Shown here piece after piece: positions 8,456 to 16,547 of a stretch of 64,000 nt of DNA. The DNA comes from Stutzerimonas stutzeri (GTDB lineage: Bacteria > Pseudomonadota > Gammaproteobacteria > Pseudomonadales > Pseudomonadaceae). The translations under genes and the position numbers were made by a program. The stretch covers positions 1-64,000 of the forward strand of contig DDVX01000003.1 in NCBI GenBank assembly GCA_002345575.1, given 5' to 3'. The notes beneath the pieces are model-generated. The model was not told the DNA's origin. It worked only from the letters and a program-made list of their open reading frames with translations, and made no database searches. Numbering within the stretch: position 1 is the first letter of the stretch; every line of letters starts with the position of its first letter.

Positions 8456-8724
8456 TCAGATATTTTCGGCCTCCGCCGCTTTGGAAGAGGGCGATCATTC
8501 AGTATCGACAGATCCCCCGCTCAATCCCGGCAATTTTCAAGATGGCGCCATCTGGTTACACCACATGGCGATCGGCAGTCTCATTGGAGCGCCTGAGCAT
8601 CCTCTCCAAGCGAAATACGCGCGTGACAACCGTCGGCACCTTGCCCTGTTTCTAGCAGCGCAGTAGTTCTCAGCAATAGAGAGGCTAGAACACCCCTGAG
8701 GGGGCCAAAGCAAGTGGCATTGGT
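8456..8724. other. Degenerate 269-base stretch after the antitoxin-like gene
   Basis: A plus-strand frame (8481-8666, TTG start) ends with a protein-like segment, GAIWLHHMAIGSLIGAPEHP then LQAKYARDNRRHLALFLAAQ. I cannot assign it to a family. It may be the 3' remnant of a former partner gene (for example a toxin). No ribosome site precedes it. The last part before 8725 contains a short C/G-rich inverted segment (CACCCCTGAGGGGG) that could act as a weak terminator. Confidence 0.3.
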
Positions 8725-8967
8725 TTATTCATCCTTGGCCGAATCGCTTGCGACCTTGCCGAAGGACTCCCAGTGGCCAACCAGCTCATCAACGCGATCA
8801 GGAACACGTGGTGTCTTACTGATTACTAGGCAGCGGGTGCTGCCTATGTATTCCTCAAGAAGGTAGAGCGTATCCCCAACGTCGACGCCCATTTCCTGCA
8901 AAACGTCGTCAGGCAAGCGAATAGCGCCGTCGCCGTCCCAGTCTTCGATCACCACATGATGCTTCAT
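8725..8967 (-). CDS. AbrB/MazE-like (SpoVT-fold) protein, 80 residues
   Basis: The start at 8967 is backed by GGAG five bases upstream; the frame is open further upstream but without support. Residues 1-45 show the AbrB pattern: HHVVIEDWDGDGAIRLPDDV then LQEMGVDVGDTLYLLEE. The C-terminal 30 residues are polar and acidic, as in antitoxins that wrap a toxin. No toxin gene is adjacent on either side. It shares its fold, but little sequence, with the protein at 7535-7726. It is probably a local transcription regulator or an orphan antitoxin. Confidence 0.65.
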   Translation of the reverse strand: MKHHVVIEDWDGDGAIRLPDDVLQEMGVDVGDTLYLLEEYIGSTRCLVISKTPRVPDRVDELVGHWESFGKVASDSAKDE

Positions 8968-9280
8968 CGCTACTCCAGGAGGCGATTGAATGAAGTGTCC
9001 GCAGGGGGAGGCAGCGGCGAGCCGTTGCCAACTAAGTCCCGCGGCGCAGGCCGGCAGCATAGCAAAAAGCTGTCTGTCAGAGAGTGGCAACGACGGTGTG
9101 CTGCAGCCGATGCTCTTTTGACCCACGTACCGGAATTTCATTGCCCCTGTTTCGAACGCCGAACTCGTTGTTGCATTTCATATTTCAGACTGCTGGGTTG
9201 GGTCAGCATAGTGTCGGCGCCCGGGTCAATAATGCGTCGGCGGCAACACCTCAAGGCCCCTTTCTCTGTCGTCCAGTAGC
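8968..9280. other. 313-base non-coding stretch with a diverged inverted repeat
   Basis: No supportable gene. Two 27-base arms in opposite orientation (9106-9132 and 9215-9241) match at 19 of 27 positions, sharing GCCGA, TTGACCC and CCG. Both arms can be read as A-D-A-L-L-T on their own strand. This may be the eroded ends of an element or chance similarity. Confidence 0.3.
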
Positions 9281-9565
9281 TCAACTGTGTGAATTTCCGA
9301 CAATCTCTGCACGCACGCGCTCAAACAGTTGATCCAGCGTGAGCGTGTCATCCATTAGAAGGTAGCAACGTGCCAGGATCGTCAATGGGTGGACGTCCAT
9401 TACAGAGGCAAGGTCATGCGTCTTTTCAAGGGTAGGTCCCTTTGCGCCGGCCTCCAACTGGCTCAAGTACGTTTGGCTGCTGACGCCCCCGAAGTCTTCT
9501 TGCTTGAGATGGCGAGCTTTTCTCGTGTCCCTTAGTGCGATGCCAAATGCGCGCTTCAGCTCCAT
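9281..9565 (-). CDS. XRE-family transcriptional regulator (94 residues)
   Basis: This small repressor-type protein has an N-terminal lambda-Cro/CI helix-turn-helix: LKRAFGIALRDTRKARHLKQ, EDFGG, then SSQTYLSQLEAGAKGPTLE (about residues 3-47). In this family the second and third helices read the operator. The C-terminal 45 residues are helical and probably dimerise it. GGGGAAG precedes the ATG at a somewhat long spacing. It is divergent from the unknown gene at 9654, with a perfect palindrome between them, the usual layout of an autoregulating repressor and its target. A role as controller for the nearby Type III modification genes is possible but unsupported. Confidence 0.8.
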   Translation of the reverse strand: MELKRAFGIALRDTRKARHLKQEDFGGVSSQTYLSQLEAGAKGPTLEKTHDLASVMDVHPLTILARCYLLMDDTLTLDQLFERVRAEIVGNSHS

Positions 9566-9620
9566 CTCTTTTTCTTCCCCGCAAAAGGGATGATGAAGCC
9601 GCCTTGAACATCAGATAACC

Positions 9621-9636
9621 ATTAACTATTGTTAAT
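9621..9636. promoter_or_regulatory. Perfect palindrome ATTAAC-TATT-GTTAAT, likely XRE operator
   Basis: Six-base arms with a four-base spacer lie in the 88-base gap between the divergent XRE gene and the unknown gene at 9654. The region is AT-rich and the palindrome sits 18 bases before the plus-strand start, so a bound repressor would block that promoter. Binding by the adjacent regulator is inference from position. Confidence 0.5.
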
Positions 9637-9653
9637 ATTTTGGGGGAATTGCT

Positions 9654-10100
9654 ATGTTCATGACGTACCGGCATGCAGAGCTGCTTCCAGGAGGTATTCT
9701 TGGTGATCCTCAAGTACAGCACTGGCAGTTTGTTGAGCAGGAGATCCACTATCCGTGGTTTTACGTGGAGCTAGTTCGGGACTACGGCGATGAAAAAATT
9801 GGTAGCATGCTCATGATTCCGACTGTCCCAGTGCTCCAGCGGGTGCTTGAGGAGCTAGACGATCGTTCATGGTTGGCCCAGGCATTTCTGGTATCGCCTG
9901 GTCACCTGAGGGGGGAGACGCATTGGCTGATGGAGCCCCTTACTGAGGTGAGCGTCGCTGAGGATGAAGAAGACAACCAACCGGGTTACGTCTACAGGGT
10001 AGGGGGTGGGGCCAGCTATAGCACTCACCCCGCAAGTGGTAGGGGCAATCTTCGAACAACGGAAGTTATCTTTTCCGCTGGACGCCACCTGCGAACCTAA
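9654..10100 (+). CDS. Unknown protein (148 residues) under a divergent XRE regulator
   Basis: The start is supported by GGGGG six bases before ATG. The protein is soluble and acidic in its second third (VAEDEEDNQ), with aromatic-rich N-terminal segments (HWQFVEQEIHYPWFYVELVR) and no signal peptide or transmembrane helix. I do not recognise it. The last ~35 residues, rich in Gly, Ser, Thr and Arg, look different from the rest and may be a frame-shifted tail. Its promoter region carries a palindrome next to the XRE gene, so it is probably the repressed partner. A toxin, anti-restriction or defence role is possible, but the sequence does not show it. Confidence 0.5.
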   Translation: MFMTYRHAELLPGGILGDPQVQHWQFVEQEIHYPWFYVELVRDYGDEKIGSMLMIPTVPVLQRVLEELDDRSWLAQAFLVSPGHLRGETHWLMEPLTEVSVAEDEEDNQPGYVYRVGGGASYSTHPASGRGNLRTTEVIFSAGRHLRT

Positions 10101-10211
10101 CCATTCAAGCTTTCGGGTGTGGGGCTGCGGGCTTTGCTGGCTGAGAAGGATCTTCTCAACCCGGTACAAACTAGGGCCTTTTCTGCGGTGCGCGGATGGT
10201 AGGGAGCCGCA

Positions 10212-10826
10212 ATGTCCAACACTGATTGTGCCCTGTCGGTATCCACCCGTATTGCGCAACGGGTCAAGCGCTTACCCAAAGGGCAGCCCTTCTGCATCAG
10301 CCGCTTTGCGGAACTTGGAACGCGTGGCGCCATAGCCAAGGCAGTAGCTCGGCTGGTCAGCCGAGGCGAGCTTGAGCGTGTTACTCGGGGCGTCTACATG
10401 CGGCCGAAGCAGAGTAAGTACATCGGCAGGGTTCGCTCCAGCCCGCTGGCTGTTATGGAAGTCATCACCAAGGCAAACGGAGAGACGATACAGATGCACG
10501 GCGCAGAGGCTGTTCGGAGGCTGGGCCTCAGCACGCAAATGCAGGTGCTACCGACTTTCTACACCAGTGGTTCTACTCGCGAAATTAAGGTTGGCAATGC
10601 GGTGATTCGTCTCAGGCATGTCTCCAGTGATCGCTTGCAGCATGCCAGTACGAAGGTAGGGATGGTGCTCACCGCTCTCTACTACATTGGAAAAGAGGGG
10701 CTGTCCAAGCAGGTGATTTCCAAGATCACCAGTGCGCTGAGCAGCGAAGAATTGATCAAGCTCCGGGCCTGCAAAATGCCGAAATGGATGCGCTCTGCAT
10801 TGACCCTTGCCGCTAAGGATGCTTAG
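10212..10826 (+). CDS. AbiEi/DUF6088-like type IV antitoxin-family protein
   Basis: The 204-residue protein starts with a winged helix-turn-helix (IAQRVKRLPKGQPFCISRFA...VARLVSRGELERVTRGVYMR, residues ~12-63). The next domain, with MEVITKANGETIQMHGAEAV and RRLGLSTQ, matches DUF6088/AbiEi-like proteins in my memory. AbiEi is the antitoxin and autorepressor of AbiE abortive-infection systems, whose toxin AbiEii is a nucleotidyltransferase encoded just downstream. Here the next 140 bases hold no such gene and an IS3 element follows. Beyond it the Type III modification genes begin. So this is an orphan, either stand-alone or after loss of the toxin. GGGAG precedes the ATG. Confidence 0.65.
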   Translation: MSNTDCALSVSTRIAQRVKRLPKGQPFCISRFAELGTRGAIAKAVARLVSRGELERVTRGVYMRPKQSKYIGRVRSSPLAVMEVITKANGETIQMHGAEAVRRLGLSTQMQVLPTFYTSGSTREIKVGNAVIRLRHVSSDRLQHASTKVGMVLTALYYIGKEGLSKQVISKITSALSSEELIKLRACKMPKWMRSALTLAAKDA

Positions 10827-10966
10827 TGTCCGACTTCTAATCCGACCCAACCGCAACAGAATAAGGTGAGCTTCTAAATATGAAAAAACACGGTGCTCAC
10901 TGCCTCCGGCACGTGCAAATGGCCTCATTGCACACCCGTTTGCAAGCGACCTGTATAGTTGCAGGC

Positions 10967-10993
10967 TGAACCGCCCCGGGTATCGCGGAGGCT
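10967..10993 (+). repeat. Terminal inverted repeat of the IS3 element (orfB side)
   Basis: The 27-bp end is a perfect reverse complement of 12242-12268. It is immediately preceded by GGC (10964-10966), matching GGC at 12269-12271. Confidence 0.92.
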
Positions 10994-11005
10994 ATTGTGT
11001 TTGAG

Positions 11006-11949
11006 TCAGGCTGCCACTGGAATGGCTGCCTGACTCTGTTCGTATAGTGCCTCAAACTCGGCTGGCGGCCTATTTCCGATCGGCTCCAGCAGCCGCTGAT
11101 GGTTGAACCAGGTCACCCACTTCAGCGTTTCCCACTCCAGGCTTTCTACGCTTTTCCATGGCCCTCGCTTGTGGATCAGCTCGGTCTTGTAAAGGCCATT
11201 GATGGTCTCTGCCAGCGCGTTGTCGTAGCTGTCACCGGTGTTGCCAACTGATGGCTCGATGCCGGCCTCACCCAGCCGTTCGCTGTAGCGAATCGACAGA
11301 TATTGCGAGCCCCTGTCGCTGTGATGAACCAGTCGATGAGGCTTAGGACGCCGGGCGTGAAGCGCCTGTTCGAGCGCATCCAGAACAAACTCCGTGCGCA
11401 TGTGCCGACTGACGCGCCAGCCGACGATGAACCGCGAATAAACATCGACGATGAACGCGACGTAGGCAAATCCCTGCCAGGTTGAAACAAACGTGAAATC
11501 GGCGACCCAGAGCTGGTTGGGATGTTCGGCGGTGAACTGACGCTTCACCAGATCTCTGGGACTGGCATTGCCTGGATCGGCTTGCGTGGTCTTCACCGTC
11601 TTGCCTCGTGCCGCACCGCATAGCCCCATCTCACGCATCAATCGCTCCACTGTGCAGCGCGCCACGCCCTGGCGTTCGCGATGCATCTGCCGCCAGACCT
11701 TCCTGGCCCCATAGACCTCGTAGTTTTCCTGCCAGACACGGCGGATCTGCACGGCAAGCATCTCGTCACGGATCGCTCGAACTGAGCGTCGTGAGTGATC
11801 GCGTAAACGTGCGGCATGGCGTCGGTAAGCCGATGGAGACACTTGCAGCACGCGGCACAGTGGCTCGACCCCGAAGGCTTTGCGGTGCTCGTCGATGAGC
11901 GACCAGATTACTTCAAACGGCGGTCGAGTTCCGCCTGGGCGAAAAAAGC
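11006..11949 (-). CDS. IS3-family transposase, OrfB part (DDE integrase core)
   Basis: This frame gives the catalytic half of the transposase, made by a -1 shift from OrfA. The retroviral-integrase-like core shows all three acidic residues: Asp in LWVADFTFV, Asp in HHSDRGSQYLS and Glu in NALAETINGLYK. The HTH_21 region (IDEHRKAFGVEPLCRVLQVS) comes first, as in IS51-group elements. The frame is open upstream to 12130, but homology-like sequence starts at the slippery run 11941-11947. It appears intact, although the OrfA reading frame it depends on is damaged. Confidence 0.85.
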
Positions 11950-12215
11950 GCTGGCGACCTTGAGGATCTCGTTGGCCCGCTTGAGCTCGCGAATCTCGCG
12001 TTCCAGCTCTTTGATGCGAGGATCTGCCGAGGGGGTGGGGCTTGAGGGGGAAGAGGCCTTGCGAATCCAGTTGCTCAAGGTCTGAGCAGTGCAACCAATC
12101 TTGCTGGACACCGCCTCGATGGCCGCCCACTGGGAGTCGTGTGACTCCCGGACTTCGTAGACCATTCGCACCGCACGCTCGCGGACTCAGGGGAAAACTT
12201 CGGTGGCTTTGGCAT
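11908..12215 (-). pseudogene. IS3-family transposase OrfA with a one-base frameshift
   Basis: OrfA should begin at ATG 12215 with MPKPPKFSPES and then continue RERAVRMVYEVRESHDSQWA. Between these blocks (about 12181-12184 on the plus strand) one base is missing, so the ATG runs out of frame after about ten codons. The remainder is open from 12171 to 11908, with the HTH (SQWAAIEAVSSKIGCTAQTL) and a leucine-zipper helix. An internal start could still give a shortened OrfA. Either the element is crippled or the base is a sequencing error. Confidence 0.7.
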
Positions 12216-12241
12216 AGTGGCTCCAGTTTCTCAAAAGGTGG

Positions 12242-12268
12242 AGCCTCCGCGATACCCGGGGCGGTTCA
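12242..12268 (+). repeat. Terminal inverted repeat of the IS3 element (orfA side)
   Basis: This end is a perfect 27-bp match to the reverse complement of 10967-10993, ends in GGGGCGGTTCA and is followed directly by the GGC target duplicate. Confidence 0.92.
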
Positions 12269-12390
12269 GGCGCCTTTAACACTTAGGTGGACTACCCGCA
12301 TAGGTAGGCTCGTCGAGGGCCGTGGCGATGGATAGCCCACCTCCAAAGCAGGTAAAGTACGGGATTGATTTGCCGTCCTTGGAACCCTGA

Positions 12391-13902
12391 ATGCCACTAC
12401 TGTCTTGGTGCAACCGTGATGCCGACCTGACGCGGGCTGCCCTAGCGCCGTACCGTCTGCTGGAGCCGGTTGCTGAAATGTCCTATGGAGAGCCGGACTC
12501 TCCGAACATGCTGATCGAAGGCGACAACCTCGACGCGCTGAAGGCGTTGCTTCCTTACTACGCCGGTCAGGTGAAATGCATCTTCATCGATCCGCCGTAC
12601 AACACGAAGTCGGCGTTTGAACGGTATGACGACAACCTAGAGCATTCGAAATGGCTGTCCATGATTTACCCCCGGCTGGAGCTTTTGCGTGAGCTGATGA
12701 GTCAGGAGGGTTCGATCTGGATAACCATTGATGATAACGAGGCCCACTACCTTAAGGTCATCTGCGACGAGATTTTTGGGCGTAAGAATTTCATCGCTGA
12801 AATCATATGGCAGAAACGCACGTCCCGTGAAAACCGCGCTGCGGTTGGGTCGTCCCACGATACGATGCTCGTATACGCCAAAATGGAAGCTTCGAAGTGG
12901 AAGAAGTATAGAAACCTGCTTCCTCCGAACGATAAAGGCTATGGTAATCCCGACAAAGATCCGCGTGGTCCGTGGCGATCTATTCCGTTTTCAGCGCAAG
13001 GTTTTAGACCAAACCAGATGTACCCAATTGTTAGTGATTCTGGCGAAACCCATTTGCCTCCCAAAGGGCGGTGCTGGGGTGCACTGGAGTCGGAATTCAA
13101 TCGGTATCGTGCGGAAAACCGTGTTTACTTTCCCAAGAATGGGAAGGGTAAGCCTCGCCTCAAACGGTTTCCATGGGAAGACGAAGGGCTTGTACCTATG
13201 ACGTTGTGGCATGCCATAGACGCTGGTACCACCGAAGAGGCGAAGAAGGAAATTTTGGCGCTGTTTCAGGATGTGGAGGCGTTCGACACTCCGAAGCCTG
13301 AGCGCTTGCTGAGGCAGGTTCTGGAGGTGGCAAGCAAGCCTGGAGATCTCGTACTGGACAGCTTTTTAGGCTCTGGCACTACCGCTGCCGTTGCACACAA
13401 AATGAAGCGTAATTGGATAGGCATTGAGATGTCCGATAATGCTCGTCTTTTCTGTTCCCCTCGGCTGCGGCAAGTTGTAAACGGTGAGCAAGGTGGCATC
13501 TCTGAAGTCATTGGCTGGAATGGTGGTGGTGGCTATCGATATTACAAATTGGGAGTTCCGGTTTTCGATGATACTGGTCATATCCGAGAAGGGATTTCTT
13601 TCGAGCAATTGGCAGCTCACGTTTGGTTCGCCGAAACCGGCACAGCTCGCTCGTCATCCGCTGAGAAATCCCCTTTTCTCGGGAAGCATCATGGCACCTC
13701 TTATTACCTCCTCTTCAACGGCATACTTGGCGATTTGACCGCGACTGGCGGCAATGTACTCACCAAGCGGATCCTCAAAGCTTTAACTAAAACCGAAGGA
13801 CCGACGGTGATATATGGTGAAGCTTGCGCAATCTCTTCTGAGCTTCTTCTGGAATCGAAAATCACCTTTCGGCAAACCCCATACGACATCAAGGCTCGCT
13901 GA
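12391..13902 (+). CDS. Type III restriction-modification system, Mod subunit (N6-adenine methyltransferase)
   Basis: Mod recognises the target site for both modification and cleavage and methylates adenine on one strand using S-adenosylmethionine. The catalytic motif IV, DPPYNT, lies at residues 67-72 and the SAM motif I, LDSFLGSGTTAAVAHK, near 322-337. Motif IV before motif I is the beta-class order typical of Type III Mod. The variable central part (about 120-300) should be the target-recognition domain. At 503 residues it is slightly short for the family. No tandem repeat of the kind that causes phase variation is visible. A possible 20-residue leader ORF (12328-12390) abuts the start. GC looks lower than in the core genes. 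The upstream IS separates it from whatever preceded it. Confidence 0.9.
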   Translation: MPLLSWCNRDADLTRAALAPYRLLEPVAEMSYGEPDSPNMLIEGDNLDALKALLPYYAGQVKCIFIDPPYNTKSAFERYDDNLEHSKWLSMIYPRLELLRELMSQEGSIWITIDDNEAHYLKVICDEIFGRKNFIAEIIWQKRTSRENRAAVGSSHDTMLVYAKMEASKWKKYRNLLPPNDKGYGNPDKDPRGPWRSIPFSAQGFRPNQMYPIVSDSGETHLPPKGRCWGALESEFNRYRAENRVYFPKNGKGKPRLKRFPWEDEGLVPMTLWHAIDAGTTEEAKKEILALFQDVEAFDTPKPERLLRQVLEVASKPGDLVLDSFLGSGTTAAVAHKMKRNWIGIEMSDNARLFCSPRLRQVVNGEQGGISEVIGWNGGGGYRYYKLGVPVFDDTGHIREGISFEQLAAHVWFAETGTARSSSAEKSPFLGKHHGTSYYLLFNGILGDLTATGGNVLTKRILKALTKTEGPTVIYGEACAISSELLLESKITFRQTPYDIKAR

Positions 13903-13904
13903 TC

Positions 13905-16547
13905 ATGGCGCTCACGCTCAAGCTTTACCAAAACCGTGCATTGACCAGTCTTGAAAAATTCCTTGATGCAGCGCGGCTCGAAGGACCGTCGAAGGCGTTT
14001 GAGGACAACGTCGATGTTGGGTTAGTCAGTGATTATAAATTGATGCCCGGATTGCCGGATATCCCATACGTCTGCCTCCGCATCCCAACGGGTGGAGGTA
14101 AGACGGTAATGGGTGCCCATATCATCCAAATCTGCGGATCCTCTTACCTTGAGCGTCAGCACCCGGTGGTTCTCTGGATGGTGCCAACCACGCAGATTAA
14201 GACTCAGACAATCGAAGCATTTCGCGATCATCGGCACCCCTACCGCCAAGAGCTGGATGATGCTTTTGGCGGCCAGGTAGCAATTTTTGATGTGGCTGAA
14301 TTCACCCGCATACGTCCAGCCGATTTAGTGACCAAAGTTTGCGTTGTTATTTCTACCGTGGCAGCTCTAAGGGTGGACAAAGAAGAAGGACGTAAGGTTT
14401 ACGAGCACCATGAAGATCTTGAGGGTCATTTCACTGGTTCTGCGGCGGAACTCCAACATCTCGACAAGGGCAAGGATGGAAAGGCGGTAGCCTCATTCGC
14501 AAATCTTCTCAAGCTGTATGGTCCGTTGGTCATCATGGACGAAGCGCATAATGCGACTACGCCACTCTCCTACACGGTGTATGAGCGTCTTGGTCCAAAA
14601 GCTGTGGTGGAGCTGACTGCAACCCCTGATGTGTCCAGTTCGAACGTATTGGTAAGCGTGTCCGCATTCGAGTTGAAAGCGGAAAATATGATCAAATTTC
14701 CCGTAATCCTCAAAGAGCATAACGGTGAATGGCAGGTTGCTGTCAGCAGTGCTGTAGCGAGACGTAAAAGCCTCGCCAAGACAGCGCTTGATGAGCCTGA
14801 ATATATTCGTCCCATACTGCTCATCCAAGCTGAGAACGCCAAGAGTGAAGCCACTGTTGAAGAGGTCAAACGGCACCTTGTCGATACCGATGGTGTGGAC
14901 GAAAAAGCGATTGCTATCGCTACTGGTACGCAACGTGAAATAGATGGAATCGACCTGTTTGCTAATGACTGTCCCATCGAAGTCATCATTACCAAGCAGG
15001 CGCTGAAAGAAGGTTGGGATTGCTCGTTTGCATACGTCTTCTGCTCGGTTGCTCAGGTGAAATCAGACAAAGATATTCAGCAGCTTCTAGGACGTGTTCT
15101 GCGCATGCCATATGCGGTTCCGCGCCGCCAGGACGCGATGAGCAAAGCCTACGCCCACGTCACCACAGATACATTTGGACGTGCTGCAGGTGAGCTGACC
15201 CAATCGCTCATTAATATTGGTTTCAACCCCATGGAAGCTGCTGCTGCCATCCGCAAGGAGAAGCCTCCGGAGCTGGCATTGCAAGGCGGTCAAGTAGGTA
15301 CGCCCGAGCTTCCAGTATCGAGGGTTGTCTTAGCAAAGGCTCCTGATTTCTCGAAGATCCCAGAACGTGATCACGAACGGGTTCTGTTTGTACTCGATGC
15401 TGAAGGGCCTGGTGGAGTAGTCGAGCTGAAAGACGAACTGGACTTTCTTACGGTTGAAGCCATCGTATCGACGGTTATAGGTAAGGAGAAAAAAGCGGCA
15501 GTTGCTGCTGAGGTTGAAAGGCATCAGCAAGCTACGGTAGCAGCCAAAGCTCCCAGTGAAAGGGGAGTTCTGTTTCAGGTTCCTCGCTTGTATTCAGTCG
15601 AGCAAGGCGAGCTTGAGCTGGTTGACCGTGGCGCGGTTTCAGCGTCGTTTAACTGGGATTTGCTGTCATCCCCACCGGACCTTACATCCTTCCACTTTGA
15701 CGAATCGAGCATGACCTTCGAGGTATATCTCGACGATAAAATGGTTCAGTTCCAGAATGTGAAAGACGATGTGGGCACGTACCTTCCCGGCTTCGCGCAG
15801 GACCGTACCGCATCAGACTTGATTGGGTGGTTGGATCAGGAGATTCGCGAGCCATCAATCAAGCAGCCGGTTCTACGTGAATGGTTACGTCGGGCGGTTA
15901 CAGGGTTGATTGAGGAACGGGGCTTCTCGCTTTCGCAGCTTCTGAAAGGTCAGTTCATTCTTAGAAGAAAGCTTGGCGAGCAATTGTTGCTGGCGAAGAA
16001 AAACGCCTATGACAAAGGATTTCAGCAGGCGCTGTTCCATGATGACTTGGAGCTGGTTACGTCATCTGAACCAGATCATGCGTTTACTTATCCAGCAGAC
16101 ATGGCTCTGTACCCGGCTACCTCGTACTACGCAGGATCATTCAAGTTTAAGAAGCACTACTACCCATTTCCGGGCATGCTCCCTTGGAAAACAGCGAAGG
16201 GTGACGACGCAGAGGAATATCTCTGTGCGCAGGCGATCGAGCTGCTGGATGAGGTCGAATTTTGGGTGAGAAACCTTGTTCATATTACCCAGTTTTGGAT
16301 GCCGACGGCGAGTCAACGTACCTATCCCGATTTCGTGGCTCGTCTCAAAGATGGACGCCTGTTTGTCATTGAGTACAAGGGCGGCGACCGCGTAAGCAAC
16401 GACGACAGTAAAGAGAAACGCTTAATCGGTGAGTTATGGGCTAAGAAATCAGGCGGGAAGGGTGTGTACCTGATGGCTCAGAAAAAGGACGAGCAGGGTC
16501 GTGGGTTGCGTGAGCAGCTACTTAATGCCATTAACAAAGCTCCCTGA
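13905..16547 (+). CDS. Type III restriction-modification system, Res subunit (helicase-endonuclease)
   Basis: Res (880 residues) forms a complex with Mod, uses ATP to move or switch along DNA, and cuts when it meets an oppositely oriented complex. The N-terminal SF2 motor has Walker A PTGGGKT at 61-67 and the DEAH box (MDEAHN) at about 212-215. The motif VI-like sequence QQLLGRVLRMP appears near residue 400. The C-terminal nuclease shows PD...ExK: Asp at about 809 (TYPDFVARL) and Glu/Lys at about 823/825 (VIEYKGG). Every key residue is present, so the system looks complete and potentially active. It starts two bases after the mod stop, so the two are an operon. Confidence 0.9.
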   Translation: MALTLKLYQNRALTSLEKFLDAARLEGPSKAFEDNVDVGLVSDYKLMPGLPDIPYVCLRIPTGGGKTVMGAHIIQICGSSYLERQHPVVLWMVPTTQIKTQTIEAFRDHRHPYRQELDDAFGGQVAIFDVAEFTRIRPADLVTKVCVVISTVAALRVDKEEGRKVYEHHEDLEGHFTGSAAELQHLDKGKDGKAVASFANLLKLYGPLVIMDEAHNATTPLSYTVYERLGPKAVVELTATPDVSSSNVLVSVSAFELKAENMIKFPVILKEHNGEWQVAVSSAVARRKSLAKTALDEPEYIRPILLIQAENAKSEATVEEVKRHLVDTDGVDEKAIAIATGTQREIDGIDLFANDCPIEVIITKQALKEGWDCSFAYVFCSVAQVKSDKDIQQLLGRVLRMPYAVPRRQDAMSKAYAHVTTDTFGRAAGELTQSLINIGFNPMEAAAAIRKEKPPELALQGGQVGTPELPVSRVVLAKAPDFSKIPERDHERVLFVLDAEGPGGVVELKDELDFLTVEAIVSTVIGKEKKAAVAAEVERHQQATVAAKAPSERGVLFQVPRLYSVEQGELELVDRGAVSASFNWDLLSSPPDLTSFHFDESSMTFEVYLDDKMVQFQNVKDDVGTYLPGFAQDRTASDLIGWLDQEIREPSIKQPVLREWLRRAVTGLIEERGFSLSQLLKGQFILRRKLGEQLLLAKKNAYDKGFQQALFHDDLELVTSSEPDHAFTYPADMALYPATSYYAGSFKFKKHYYPFPGMLPWKTAKGDDAEEYLCAQAIELLDEVEFWVRNLVHITQFWMPTASQRTYPDFVARLKDGRLFVIEYKGGDRVSNDDSKEKRLIGELWAKKSGGKGVYLMAQKKDEQGRGLREQLLNAINKAP

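Larger units (their letters stand above)
10967..12268 (-). mobile_element. IS3-family insertion sequence (IS51-like), 1302 bp, with GGC target duplication
   Basis: Both ends carry the same 27-bp sequence in inverted orientation, beginning TGAACCGCCCCGGGTATCGC. The base triplet GGC lies directly outside each end, so a 3-bp target duplication marks a recent, intact insertion. Inside, two overlapping transposase frames on the minus strand are linked by a TTTTTTC slippery run, as in IS3. The TGAACCGCCCCGGG end is typical of the IS51 group. The element sits between the AbiEi-like gene and the Type III mod gene, where it could separate mod from an upstream promoter. Confidence 0.92.

Noticed and set aside
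10928..10959. TTGCAC...TATAGT as a promoter for the mod gene
   Set aside because: The -35-like and -10-like hexamers are 20 bases apart, too far for confidence; mentioned only in the IS finding.
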